Numbered from the stretch's first letter, positions 7,266 to 15,256 are shown. The stretch: DNA of 40,572 bases from Saprospiraceae bacterium (GCA_022841745.1 JALHQW010000067.1:1-40572), one strand, 5' to 3'. The notes: generated by a model from the sequence alone, not told the origin. A program made the numbers and translations.

Positions 7266-8642
7266 ATGAAAATGAAATTCAAAATATTCTTCTTGGCCAC
7301 TTTCTTGGTGGCATTGGGGCAATTCGGGTGCAAAGACTTCGTGGAAGGCATCAACGAAGACCCTAACAACCCTGCCGACGCCCCTATTGGCGCTGTGCTG
7401 ACCGCAGCCCAAGCAACGGCCATCATCTCACACGAGGGCGAAGTAGCCCGACTCGTCAGCATGTGGTCACGCCAGTTTACTGGCTCCGACAGGCAGTACT
7501 CAGGATTCGAGGTCTATACCATCAATTCTGGTGATTTCGATTGGGACATGTTTTACCTCATCGTCACAAACGCCAATATCGTGATAGATAAGGCAGCCGT
7601 CACCAACGACAAACTGGCCAGTGGCATAGCCAAGGTGCTGAAAGCACAGTCAATGGGCACGGTAGCTTCTCTTTGGGGTGATATCCCCTTCTCAGAGGCC
7701 AACCAATTTCCAAAGATAGAAGACCCAAAATTTGATAGCCAAGCCAGTGTTTACGAAGGTGTTCAAGCTATACTCGACGATGCCATCGCCGATTTAAGCG
7801 GTGGCCCCACCAGCAACGACATTAACGACCTGTTCCTTGGAGGCGATGCCGCAAAATGGGTGGCCGTGGCCAATACGCTAAAAGCCCGTTACTACCTCCA
7901 TGTTGGAAACTATACCGCAGCTGCCGCAGCTGCCGCCAATGGCGTCATCTCGGCAGATGGCGATATGAATGCCCCTCATACAGGCGGGAATTACTTGCTC
8001 GATATGAATATCTGGGCTTCTTTCGGCCTTGTGGACAGGGCTGGCTACATGACTGCCAATTCGGCTGTGCTGCCCACCATGTTGGACAATGCAGCTGCTG
8101 GCTACCGTGGAAACGCCAAAACAGACGAGTCAGCAAGGCTCGGGTTCCTCTATACCGGAGGAGCAGATAGCTACGACCTAAACTACGAAGGCATGTGGGC
8201 ACCGACAGCTCCTTACCCATTGGTTACGGCAATTGAAACGCACCTTATCCTTGCCGAGGCGAACCTGCGTTCCGATGACCTCGACGAGGCACTCACCCAC
8301 CTGAACCACACCCGTGCGTTGTTGGTGGCACAGTTCCCTGCAGGCAAGTATGAGGATTATGAATTGGCTGATTTTGATGAAGGGGGCATAGCTGGCATTG
8401 CTGGAAAGTCCCGTAAGGAGGCGCTCCTGCATGAAATCATAGAAGAGAAATATGCCAGCTTAGTGGGCCAGATAGAGGTTTTTAATGACCTCCGCCGAAC
8501 TGACAACTTGCTGCAATTGCCAGCCGCCTCGGATGGAGGCATACCTGAGCGGCTCCTTATTCCCCAGGTTGAGATTGACGCCAACTTGAATACACCAAGC
8601 CCTATCCCTGGGCTGATGGAACCCACTCCGATTAACCAATAA
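7266..8642 (+). CDS. SusD/RagB-family nutrient-binding lipoprotein (SusD-like_2 type)
   Basis: 458 residues. Lipoprotein signal with the lipobox Cys22 (ALGQFGC), then FVEGINEDPNNPADAP, the opening motif of the SusD-like_2 subgroup. TPR-like helices follow (VLKAQSMGTVASLWGDIPFSEANQF, WVAVANTLKARYYLHVG). The C-terminal part has ILAEANLRSDDLDEALTHLNHTR and EIIEEKYASLVGQIEVFNDLRR, typical of the family. It forms the lid over the SusC barrel and captures substrate at the cell surface. It is cotranscribed with the SusC-like gene and followed by a strong hairpin terminator. The final residues (SPIPGLMEPTPINQ) are short but not unusual. Confidence 0.95.
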   Translation: MKMKFKIFFLATFLVALGQFGCKDFVEGINEDPNNPADAPIGAVLTAAQATAIISHEGEVARLVSMWSRQFTGSDRQYSGFEVYTINSGDFDWDMFYLIVTNANIVIDKAAVTNDKLASGIAKVLKAQSMGTVASLWGDIPFSEANQFPKIEDPKFDSQASVYEGVQAILDDAIADLSGGPTSNDINDLFLGGDAAKWVAVANTLKARYYLHVGNYTAAAAAAANGVISADGDMNAPHTGGNYLLDMNIWASFGLVDRAGYMTANSAVLPTMLDNAAAGYRGNAKTDESARLGFLYTGGADSYDLNYEGMWAPTAPYPLVTAIETHLILAEANLRSDDLDEALTHLNHTRALLVAQFPAGKYEDYELADFDEGGIAGIAGKSRKEALLHEIIEEKYASLVGQIEVFNDLRRTDNLLQLPAASDGGIPERLLIPQVEIDANLNTPSPIPGLMEPTPINQ

Positions 8643-8677
8643 TTGGAGTGGGAGTTTTAAAAACGGGTATAATTTGA

Positions 8678-8712
8678 AAGTGTCGGCGTGACTTTGAGTT
8701 ACGCCGACACTT
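8678..8712. terminator. Bidirectional hairpin terminator between susD and thioredoxin-like gene
   Basis: A perfect 12-bp stem AAGTGTCGGCGT (8678-8689) / ACGCCGACACTT (8701-8712) with an 11-nt loop, located between two convergent genes. The flanks are A-rich on the left (AATTTGAA) and pyrimidine-rich on the right (CCCTTT), so it can serve both strands, although no long T-run is present. Confidence 0.7.
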
Positions 8713-8743
8713 CCCTTTACCTCCCAACCTATAGGCAACGGAC

Positions 8744-8773
8744 TCCTTCAATCCTTCAATCCTTCAATCCTTA
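8744..8773. repeat. Single-arm octamer repeat (CAATCCTT)n overlapping a stop codon
   Basis: Three copies of CAATCCTT, the same unit as the right arm at 1751-1778. The last bases TTA (8771-8773) are the stop codon of the thioredoxin-like gene on the minus strand. No inverted partner arm is seen nearby. Confidence 0.8.
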
Positions 8774-9358
8774 CAAAAGCAAAGGTTGCAGCATCGCTCC
8801 CAATTCCTCTGCTGATAGCTCACGAGGGTAAAATTGCTTAATGCCATCCTTGGATTTGATGAAAACGGCGGGCACATTGCCTTGCCAGCCGCCGGAGATA
8901 TCGTTGCGCCATTTTCCATCACTGTCTTTGACCTGCAGCACCTCGGCTGCCATGCCCGATTTGCGCAGCACAAGGTTCACACCATTGGCCATTTTCTCCT
9001 CGTCGAGGTTGACGGAAAGGAGGTGCAGCTTGGCCTCGCCACTTTTGTTTTGCAGTTCCTGCAATGCTTGCTGCATTTGGATGCACTTGAGACAGTCTGT
9101 TTTCCAGAAATTGACCACGAGCAGGCCAGTGGTGTCAGACTTGATTTTTGCCAATAAATCGGCGGGCGATACAAGCGTGGCAGACTTGCCGCTGGCGGCT
9201 GCCAATTCGGCGTTTTCAGCATCGGTGGTGTTGCCGGATTGCTCCATATTATGTGGCAAAGCGCCCTCGTGCTCGGAGGAGCTGGAGGTGTCATTGCCGC
9301 AGGCAGCAAAAGCCAGTACAGCAAATATGGATAGGATTATTGCAAAGCGATGTGCCAT
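8771..9358 (-). CDS. Thioredoxin-fold lipoprotein (TlpA/DsbE-like)
   Basis: 195 residues. A lipoprotein signal peptide ends in AFAAC with Cys20 as the likely lipidated residue, followed by a low-complexity Ser/Asp/Glu/Asn linker to about residue 60. The thioredoxin-like domain (about 62-195) contains LLVVNFWKTDCLKCIQMQQ, placing the redox pair at Cys89 and Cys92 (CLKC instead of the usual CGPC/CxPC). The cis-Pro segment is GNVPAVFIKSKDG. It probably acts in the periplasm or is anchored to a membrane as a disulfide reductase or in thiol redox control. Missing the Pro of CxPC may shift its redox potential. It is transcribed alone and diverges from the DUF3810 gene. Confidence 0.8.
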   Translation of the reverse strand: MAHRFAIILSIFAVLAFAACGNDTSSSSEHEGALPHNMEQSGNTTDAENAELAAASGKSATLVSPADLLAKIKSDTTGLLVVNFWKTDCLKCIQMQQALQELQNKSGEAKLHLLSVNLDEEKMANGVNLVLRKSGMAAEVLQVKDSDGKWRNDISGGWQGNVPAVFIKSKDGIKQFYPRELSAEELGAMLQPLLL

Positions 9359-9454
9359 AAAATGGTGGTTGATTTGGCCGCAAAAATGCGAAAGTTTACC
9401 AACCTAACCACCACGAAAAATCTGCCTATTTTCACGCCCTAAAATCAACTCGAC

Positions 9455-10543
9455 TTGAACCTTCGTTCCATCATTTTTCATCGTAAAAACAGTTGGGTAT
9501 TACTTGGGCTGTTGACCCTGTTCTTGGGCTGGCTGATGCCTCCTGCCATCGTGGAGCGCTGGTACAGCTGTGGCCTCTTCGTAGGGGTACGCTGGCTGTT
9601 CACCGTGCTGGATAGTTGGCTGCCATTTGCTGCAGTTTACTTGCTTGTCGTTGGCTTGTTGGCCTGGTTGGTTTGGCGGCTTCGCTTCGCAAAAAAGGAG
9701 GCACAGCCCTGGCCGAAAAGGCTGCTGAATTTTGGGCATTCCCTGTTGGCGCTTGCTGGCGCTATCGTCTTTTTGTTCCAATGGCTTTGGGGCTTCAACT
9801 ATGGGCGAATTTCCTTGGAGCAACGTCTCGAATTTGAGCCAAAACCATTGACTGTCAGCGAGTTGCGGGACGAGTTGCTGGCTGCTACGACCGATGCCGT
9901 CTTTTTGCGCAAGCAGTTGCGAGAAGGCCCAGACTCCATCATTGCGGAGCAGCAACTGACCCCAAACGACGAAACGATGATGCGCAACGCCCTCACCCGC
10001 CTGCTATGGGAGATGGGCTACCCTACCCCTGGCAAGGTGCGAGGCCGGGCTATTTTTCCCAAGGGAACTTTGCTACGTTTCAGCACGGCGGGCGTCTATC
10101 TGCCGTTCACGGGCGAGGGCCATGTGGACGCCGGGCTGCATCACCTCCAGCGGCCTTTCGTGCTGGCCCACGAGATGAGCCATGCCTTTGGTTTTGGCGA
10201 CGAAGGCTCATGCAATTTCCTCGCTTACCTTGCCTGCACCCGCTCCGGCGATCCTTATTTAAAGTACATCGGCCACCTTTATTATTGGCGCTATGTGGCC
10301 AGCGAGTACCTGAGCATGGCCCCTACCGAGTACGAGCAGTTCAAGAAGGCATTGCCCCCCGGCCTCCGTGCCGATGTGCGGGCCATCCAGCGGGAAATGG
10401 ACAAGTACCCAGATATTTTGCCGGAATTGCGGGACGCTGCTTACAATACCTACCTGCAATCGCAGGGCATTGCCGAGGGCATGAAAAACTATGACCGGGT
10501 GGTGATGATGGTGGCGGCTTGGCGGAAGAAAAAAGCTGGTTGA
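9455..10543 (+). CDS. DUF3810 membrane protein with HEXXH metalloprotease-like motif
   Basis: 362 residues if translation begins at TTG 9455; there is no upstream ATG, and the first in-frame ATG (Met28, 9536) would remove most of the first membrane helix, so a TTG start is likely. Three predicted membrane helices lie at about 14-30, 56-76 and 93-113. The extracytoplasmic part contains HEMSH at residues 239-243 followed by GFGDEGSCNFLAYLAC, with Glu250 as a possible third metal ligand, the pattern of gluzincin-type peptidases and of DUF3810. Function is unknown; a membrane-bound zinc peptidase is a reasonable inference. It converges with the Uma2-like gene with a 3-bp gap. Confidence 0.85.
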   Translation: MNLRSIIFHRKNSWVLLGLLTLFLGWLMPPAIVERWYSCGLFVGVRWLFTVLDSWLPFAAVYLLVVGLLAWLVWRLRFAKKEAQPWPKRLLNFGHSLLALAGAIVFLFQWLWGFNYGRISLEQRLEFEPKPLTVSELRDELLAATTDAVFLRKQLREGPDSIIAEQQLTPNDETMMRNALTRLLWEMGYPTPGKVRGRAIFPKGTLLRFSTAGVYLPFTGEGHVDAGLHHLQRPFVLAHEMSHAFGFGDEGSCNFLAYLACTRSGDPYLKYIGHLYYWRYVASEYLSMAPTEYEQFKKALPPGLRADVRAIQREMDKYPDILPELRDAAYNTYLQSQGIAEGMKNYDRVVMMVAAWRKKKAG

Positions 10544-10546
10544 TGT

Positions 10547-11239
10547 TCAAATGGCATCGGGATTTACCCCCTCTTCGGCGAGGTATTTTGCTATATTGAA
10601 ATAGACGCCCTGCAAAAGTTCGATGTCGTTGTCCCAATCCATAAACTCGTAACTGTCACCTTGCGCAATAAGCACTTTCTTCGGCTTGGTGAGAATCCAT
10701 AGCACCCGCTGCACACCGTATTTAAGCAGGTTTTTAGTTCTGAATTTCAAAAACTCCTTGGAGCTTTTCATGCCAGTTCCTTCTAATTCAACATCGAGGT
10801 CAATCTCAACGACCATTGTAGGTGGGATACCCTGGACATATTTCCGGGTGATTTTATCGCCAGTTAAAATTGCTTTTTCATAGATGGCAATGTCGAATTG
10901 CATATTGCTTCTGTGGGCGAGGTGGTTGCCGGATTCGTTGGTAAATCGGCGGTATTTTTCTTTAACTCTTTTGTCAAACAGGACATCTAACAAGTATTCA
11001 ATAATAAACGATTGGATAGAACTGCACCCCATAATTTCTTCTTTGGTTTTAAGTTTGTTCAAAACATCTTTATAGCCCTTGTAGTAAAACTTGATGCCCT
11101 CGATTTCCTCCTTGAGCAGGTAATCAGGCACGGCTTCTGTTTGAACGGGGTAGCCAACTGGTTCGACAATAGGATTGACAAGGCTCATATCAGTTCGATT
11201 TTGAACAAAGTTAACGAGTTTCATCAGTAGTTTAGGCAT
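10547..11239 (-). CDS. Uma2-like PD-(D/E)XK nuclease-fold protein
   Basis: 230 residues. The C-terminal half shows the Uma2 restriction-endonuclease-like pattern: Asp116 in MQFDIAIYEK, then PPTMVVEIDLDVE with Glu145, then a Lys-rich helix before KNLLKYGVQRVLWIL, where Uma2 proteins have the Y-x-x-x-G-V-x-x-h-W-h-h motif. Uma2 proteins are widespread and expanded in Cyanobacteria and Bacteroidota, and few have a known role; many are linked to mobile DNA. The start could be 11239 or the internal Met18 (11188, MSLVNPIVEP), where family similarity seems to begin. Divergent from the symporter gene, with 66 bp between the starts. Confidence 0.72.
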   Translation of the reverse strand: MPKLLMKLVNFVQNRTDMSLVNPIVEPVGYPVQTEAVPDYLLKEEIEGIKFYYKGYKDVLNKLKTKEEIMGCSSIQSFIIEYLLDVLFDKRVKEKYRRFTNESGNHLAHRSNMQFDIAIYEKAILTGDKITRKYVQGIPPTMVVEIDLDVELEGTGMKSSKEFLKFRTKNLLKYGVQRVLWILTKPKKVLIAQGDSYEFMDWDNDIELLQGVYFNIAKYLAEEGVNPDAI

Positions 11240-11305
11240 TCTTAGAAACTTTTTTCCCTACCTTGACCGCCTGTTTCAGCGACAATTTTTCAAAACAAAC
11301 CTACT

Positions 11306-12973
11306 ATGCACCTTGACCTCCACTGGCCCGATTACCTTATCATTTTACTGTATTTCGCCTTCGTCGTAGGTGTGGGTTGGCTGGTGAAAAAGAAAGTCAA
11401 AACCAGCAGCGACTACCTGCTATCGGGGCGCTCCATTCCGCTTTGGATTACGAGCTTGGCCTTTATTTCTGCCAACCTTGGGGCGCAGGAGGTCATAGGC
11501 ATGTCGGCCAGCGGCGCTAAGTACGGCCTGATGACCAGCCACTTCTATTGGATTGGTGCCGTACCGGCAATGGTCTTCCTCGGCCTGATGATGATGCCGT
11601 TCTACTACGGCTCCCGTGCCCGCTCCGTGCCAGAGTACCTCAAGCTTCGTTTCGATGAAAAAACCCGCAGCCTGAACGCCATGACCTTCGCCGCCATGAC
11701 GGTGTTTTCGTCCGGCATTTCACTCTACGTGCTGGCTCGGCTGTTCGAACTCATCCTCGGCTGGGACTTCGACCTTTCGGTGCTAACGGCGGCGGCCATC
11801 GTGGCAGCCTATATCTTCACGGGCGGCCTCACGAGCGCTGTTTACAACGAGGTTTTGCAGTTCTTCCTTATCGTGTTGGGTATAGCGCCCGTTGTGGTCA
11901 TTGGCCTGTGGCAAGCGGGCGGCTGGGACGGTATCACCTCAAAACTCGCCCCCGTGATGACCTCTACTTGGGCGCACACTGGCAGCGCGGAGGCCAACCC
12001 GATGGGCATCACCACCTGGGGCCTGATGGCTGGTAGCCTTTGCAGCAGTTTTGGGTATTGGTGCACCGATTTTTTGGTGGTGCAACGTGCGATGATTGCC
12101 CGCAACCTGAACGACTCGCAGCGTACGCCCATCATCGCTGCCGTACCGAAAATGCTGATGCCCATCATCGTCATAGTACCGGGCCTGATAGCAATGGCGC
12201 TGCCTTATTTCATCCAAGATTATGCTTTGCCTACGGCAAATGACGGCTCACCCGACTACAATATGGCACTGCCCTCGCTCATTGCCCACTACTACCCTAC
12301 CGGGTTGCTCGGCGTTGGCTTGACGGCACTGCTGGCATCGTTCATGTCCGGCATGGCGGGCAACGTGACGGCGTTCAACTCGGTCTGGACCTACGATATT
12401 TACCAGCCTTATTTCAAGAAAAATGCGCCCGACAGCCACTACCTCATGGTGGGCAAAATGACGACCATCGTCGGCATCGCCGCATCGGTGGGAGTGGCGT
12501 ACATGGCCGTCAGTTTCAACAATATCAACGACTTTCTGCAAGTGGTGTTCAGCTTCGTGAATGCACCGCTGTTCGCCACTTTCCTGCTCGGCATGTTCTG
12601 GCGGCGCACGACGGGTCATGGCGCTTTTGCAGGGCTTCTGGCGGGGACGCTGGCTGCTGCGCTCGTCCACGGCTTCACTATTGCCGAAGGAAAGGGCGGC
12701 TGGCTGACGAGCAATCCCCTCGAAATCGCTTCGGGCATTGCGCAAGCGTACCATATTGCTTGGGTGGCCTTTGTTGCCAATTTAGTGGTAACATGGTTGG
12801 TTAGCTTGGCTACCAAGCCGATGCCGCAAGAGAGTCTAAGTGGCCTCGTTCATGGCCTTTGGACGGATGGCGTTCCGCCAAAAGCAACTGCCGAAGTTTG
12901 GTGGAAACGCCCTGCCCTGTTGGCCCTTGTGGTGATGGTGGTGGCGGTGATTTTGAACTTGATTTTTTGGTGA
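11306..12973 (+). CDS. Sodium:solute symporter (SSS/SGLT family)
   Basis: 555 residues with roughly 13-14 membrane helices. The N-terminus has the SSS pattern YLIILLYFAFVVGVGWLVKKK, then SSDYLLSGRSIPLWITSLAF and SANLGAQEVIGMSASGAKYG, where the Na+ site and substrate helix of vSGLT-like transporters lie. Further family signatures are FTGGLTSAVYNEVLQFFLI and LTALLASFMSGMAGNVTAFNSVWTYDIYQ. It couples Na+ entry to import of a small solute, most likely a sugar or sugar derivative by similarity to the SGLT branch. It is followed by a large perfect inverted repeat and then a small membrane protein gene that may be cotranscribed. Confidence 0.95.
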   Translation: MHLDLHWPDYLIILLYFAFVVGVGWLVKKKVKTSSDYLLSGRSIPLWITSLAFISANLGAQEVIGMSASGAKYGLMTSHFYWIGAVPAMVFLGLMMMPFYYGSRARSVPEYLKLRFDEKTRSLNAMTFAAMTVFSSGISLYVLARLFELILGWDFDLSVLTAAAIVAAYIFTGGLTSAVYNEVLQFFLIVLGIAPVVVIGLWQAGGWDGITSKLAPVMTSTWAHTGSAEANPMGITTWGLMAGSLCSSFGYWCTDFLVVQRAMIARNLNDSQRTPIIAAVPKMLMPIIVIVPGLIAMALPYFIQDYALPTANDGSPDYNMALPSLIAHYYPTGLLGVGLTALLASFMSGMAGNVTAFNSVWTYDIYQPYFKKNAPDSHYLMVGKMTTIVGIAASVGVAYMAVSFNNINDFLQVVFSFVNAPLFATFLLGMFWRRTTGHGAFAGLLAGTLAAALVHGFTIAEGKGGWLTSNPLEIASGIAQAYHIAWVAFVANLVVTWLVSLATKPMPQESLSGLVHGLWTDGVPPKATAEVWWKRPALLALVVMVVAVILNLIFW

Positions 12974-12977
12974 CCCC

Positions 12978-13043
12978 GTACACCGGAACCCCAGTTCCGG
13001 TGGTAGTAATTCAACATTCACCGGAACTGGGGTTCCGGTGTAC
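12978..13043. repeat. Perfect 25-bp inverted repeat with nested palindromes
   Basis: The left arm 12978-13002 and right arm 13019-13043 are exact reverse complements across a 16-nt loop. Each arm also contains its own palindrome (CACCGGAAC, four-base spacer, GTTCCGGTG), so one strand can fold as one long stem or as two small hairpins. It starts 4 bp after the symporter stop codon and ends 8 bp before the next start codon. There is no T-run, so it is not a standard terminator. Confidence 0.92.
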
Positions 13044-13051
13044 GAAAACGC

Positions 13052-13237
13052 ATGGAAAAACTCAACGACCTCCGTTTTATCATCGGCTTCTTCTTCACGC
13101 TTGTTGGTGCGATGCTGGTGGTGCTGGCTTTTGCCTTAAACTATGAAATTGCCGTTGGCAAAACGCTGAACCTGTACGCCGGGCTCGCCATGCTAGGCTT
13201 CGGTGGGCTTATGCTGTGGCTAACTGGGCGGGATTGA
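13052..13237 (+). CDS. Small two-helix membrane protein
   Basis: 61 residues: MEKLNDLRF, a hydrophobic helix (about 10-29), a short loop EIAVGKTLN, a second helix (about 40-57) and a charged tail TGRD. The arrangement is a helical hairpin. It lies 78 bp after the symporter gene on the same strand, separated by the 25-bp inverted repeat. I do not recognise a family. It could be an accessory subunit of the symporter, as small partners accompany some SSS transporters, but that is inference. Confidence 0.7.
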   Translation: MEKLNDLRFIIGFFFTLVGAMLVVLAFALNYEIAVGKTLNLYAGLAMLGFGGLMLWLTGRD

Positions 13238-13260
13238 ACTTTCACAACTAGAAAGTGTCT
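13238..13260 (+). terminator. Weak intrinsic terminator after the small membrane protein
   Basis: A 6-bp stem ACTTTC (13238-13243) / GAAAGT (13251-13256) with a 7-nt loop is followed by GTCTTTTTCTTT. The stem is short and A/T-rich, so termination would be weak. It starts directly after the stop codon. Confidence 0.45.
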
Positions 13261-13282
13261 TTTTCTTTCAAAAAAGCATTTG

Positions 13283-13945
13283 ATGGCTACGACCACCTTC
13301 ACTATCCAAGAAAAAGAGGAAATCCGCAAGCTCTTTGGCCTGCCATTGGAGCAACTCGACCTTGACGCTTTCCGCAAGGCACACCGGGAATTGCGCAGCA
13401 AATACCATCCCGACAATTTCGAACACCTTGACAACGAGGCAGTTAAGGAAATGGCCACGGAAAAATTCCAAGGTATAGAAGCGTTGGCAAACCGGGTCGA
13501 GGCATACCTTTCTGGCGACAAGCCTACTGCTACGACCTACGACAGCAATGCGGAAGACTTCCTTCGTCCCGATGCCGTCTTCGCTGGCAAGCGGCTGAAA
13601 ATCGAAATCCTGACAGGCGACAAAGACCTGAAATACCACCTGTTCGGCACCTTTTACCGCTGGCTGCAAATGGGCGATACCTTCAAAATCCCGAACACGG
13701 GTGGCAGCATCGTCATTGACGAGGATTACAGCGGTCGGCGAATCGGCTTTCAGGAGACCGTTCGGATGTACCTGACCTTTGACGAAGCCGCCAGCATTGA
13801 AGACATGGTGAACTGGCTTTTCGGTAAAATCCAAGGCCGAGCCGATAAGCTGCTCATAGCAGGCGAAATTGTTGAAATCAACGCTGAAAAAATCATCCGA
13901 GCTATCAAGAAGGAGACCATCTTGCGCATTGGTGCAGGGGCATGA
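13283..13945 (+). CDS. J-domain-like (DnaJ N-terminal) protein with unknown C-terminal domain
   Basis: 220 residues from ATG 13283. The N-terminal about 75 residues look like a J domain: a helix around FRKAHRELRSKYHPD with the HPD tripeptide at 42-44, followed by a helix with EMATEKFQGIEALANRVEAYL. The first helix is shorter and differs from canonical DnaJ. The C-terminal part (about 90-220) is of mixed alpha/beta character and I do not recognise it; it lacks the G/F region, zinc fingers and CTD of DnaJ. It may recruit DnaK to a specific client. The gene follows the small membrane protein after a weak terminator. Confidence 0.7.
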   Translation: MATTTFTIQEKEEIRKLFGLPLEQLDLDAFRKAHRELRSKYHPDNFEHLDNEAVKEMATEKFQGIEALANRVEAYLSGDKPTATTYDSNAEDFLRPDAVFAGKRLKIEILTGDKDLKYHLFGTFYRWLQMGDTFKIPNTGGSIVIDEDYSGRRIGFQETVRMYLTFDEAASIEDMVNWLFGKIQGRADKLLIAGEIVEINAEKIIRAIKKETILRIGAGA

Positions 13946-13948
13946 AGT

Positions 13949-14028
13949 TGGAAATTGAGAAATTGAAGAAATTAGGAAATTAGATGCTACGGCCAAAATT
14001 TCCCAATTTCTAATTTCCCAATTTCCAA
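13949..14028. repeat. Inverted pair of GAAATT-type tandem repeats
   Basis: The left arm 13949-13983 consists of four GAAATT-containing units (GGAAATTGAGAAATTGAAG and onward); the right arm 13997-14028 consists of AATTTCCC/AATTTCT units and is the near-complement, with a few mismatches and one-base register shifts. The element begins 4 bp after the J-domain gene stop codon and ends 24 bp before the creatininase start. The left arm is purine-rich and the right arm pyrimidine-rich. Confidence 0.85.
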
Positions 14029-14052
14029 TACCTTGCCCCAAAAAATTAGCCG

Positions 14053-14838
14053 ATGCAAGTTCCACACCCACCACGTCCGTACATCCTCGCCGAAACCAAC
14101 TGGAAGGCCGTTCAGGAAACGAAATTCGAAGTGGCCATCCTGCCTTGGGGCGCTACCGAGGCGCATAATTACCACCTACCTTACGCCACCGACAATTATC
14201 AAAACGAGGCCATCACTGAAGCAGCCGCTAAGCTGGCTTGGGAGCGGGGCGCAAAGGTTGTTGTGCTACCCAACATCCCGTTTGGGGTGCAGACGGGGCA
14301 ACTTGACATTGCCCTTTGCATGAACATGCTTCCCTCCACGCAATTGGCCATCCTGAAAGATGTCTGCGACGTGCTGGTGCGGGCGGGCATTCCCAAATTG
14401 GTCATTTTCAATGGCCACGGCGCCAATGAGTTCCGTGCGATGGTTCGGGAGGTGTCTTTTTTCTATCCGCAACTTTTTACCTGTGCTTTGAACTGGTTCA
14501 AAGTGGAGCCAAAAAAGGGGTATTTCACCCACTTGGATGGCGACCACGCCGACGAGTTGGAGACGAGTATCATGCTCGAAATCCAGCCGAACCTGGTGAC
14601 GACATTGAGCGAGGCAGGCGATGGTTTTACCAAAAAATGGAAGTTCAAAGGTGCCCAAGAAGGTTGGGTAACGGTGCAACGGGATTGGACACAAGTGACG
14701 AAGGACACCGGCGCTGGCAATCCTTATGAATCAACCGTGGAGAAAGGCCGACGCTACTTGGAAGTCGTAGTTGGCAAGGTCGCCGATTTCTTTGTTGACT
14801 TGGCTGAGACGCCGAGGAGTGGGTTTTATGAGGGATGA
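14053..14838 (+). CDS. Creatininase-family amidohydrolase
   Basis: 261 residues, typical family length. The metal-binding motif appears as PWGATEAHNYHLPYATD (Glu36, His38, Asp47), close to the usual G-S-x-E-Q-H-G-x-H-L-P-x-x-T-D, with GHGANEFRAM (His122) and HADELETSIML (Glu170) completing the site. The family hydrolyses cyclic amides, such as creatinine, or acts on formamides and peptides as in MftE. The Q-to-A and G-to-N changes in the first motif suggest a substrate other than creatinine. The stop codon lies inside the tandem-repeat arm that starts at 14829, so the last residues (FYEG) are encoded by repeat DNA. Confidence 0.9.
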   Translation: MQVPHPPRPYILAETNWKAVQETKFEVAILPWGATEAHNYHLPYATDNYQNEAITEAAAKLAWERGAKVVVLPNIPFGVQTGQLDIALCMNMLPSTQLAILKDVCDVLVRAGIPKLVIFNGHGANEFRAMVREVSFFYPQLFTCALNWFKVEPKKGYFTHLDGDHADELETSIMLEIQPNLVTTLSEAGDGFTKKWKFKGAQEGWVTVQRDWTQVTKDTGAGNPYESTVEKGRRYLEVVVGKVADFFVDLAETPRSGFYEG

Positions 14839-14902
14839 GGGATGAGGAACGAGGGACGAATTTGGTAAGTGTTCATCCCTCATTCCTACTCCCTCATCCC
14901 TA
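14829..14902. repeat. Inverted heptamer repeats carrying the stop codons of two convergent genes
   Basis: The left arm (14829-14858) contains GAGGGATGAGGGATGAGG followed by diverged units; the right arm (14874-14902) is the approximate reverse complement (CATCCCTCATTCC, ACTCCCTCATCCCTA). The creatininase stop TGA (14836-14838) lies in the left arm and the stop of the anti-sigma-like gene (14900-14902, minus strand) lies in the right arm. It could act as a bidirectional transcription end. Confidence 0.85.
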
Positions 14903-15256
14903 ATTTCTGACCGGATTCGCATAATACGCTGGAAGGGCTTTCCGCTCCTTGACCAGTAGGCAATATGGGTTGCAGCCTTCCGTGTTCACGAGTTCCTGGA
15001 GCATGGATGGACGAGGCTCGTTGCCGATGACAACAGTGGGTGCGGTGTTCATGTTCGACACGAAAAACACCCCTGCTATAAGGATGAAAAGGGCTGCCAT
15101 GGCCGTTACCCAACGCATGAGTGCTACCTTGCCAGTTTGTTGCTTTTGACCATCAAGTCTGTGCTCCAAACGCTGCCAAGCACGGGGCGTTGGCTGCACG
15201 GTGAGCCGCTCGCTCCCTTCCTGAAATGCTGTGAATATGTCTTTACGAGAGTTCAT
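14900..15256 (-). CDS. Single-pass membrane protein, possible anti-sigma factor
   Basis: 118 residues. Cytoplasmic N-terminal part about 1-45 (MNSRKDIFTAFQEGSERLTV, RAWQRLEHRLDGQ), one membrane helix about 47-66 (MRWVTAMAALFILIAGVFFV), and a short extracytoplasmic tail with two Cys (EGCNPYCLL). It lies 95 bp downstream of an ECF sigma factor gene on the same strand, and the layout of cytoplasmic domain, single helix and periplasmic domain is that of membrane anti-sigma factors. I see no zinc-binding HxxxCxxC motif. The pairing is inferred from position and topology. Confidence 0.65.
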   Translation of the reverse strand: MNSRKDIFTAFQEGSERLTVQPTPRAWQRLEHRLDGQKQQTGKVALMRWVTAMAALFILIAGVFFVSNMNTAPTVVIGNEPRPSMLQELVNTEGCNPYCLLVKERKALPAYYANPVRN

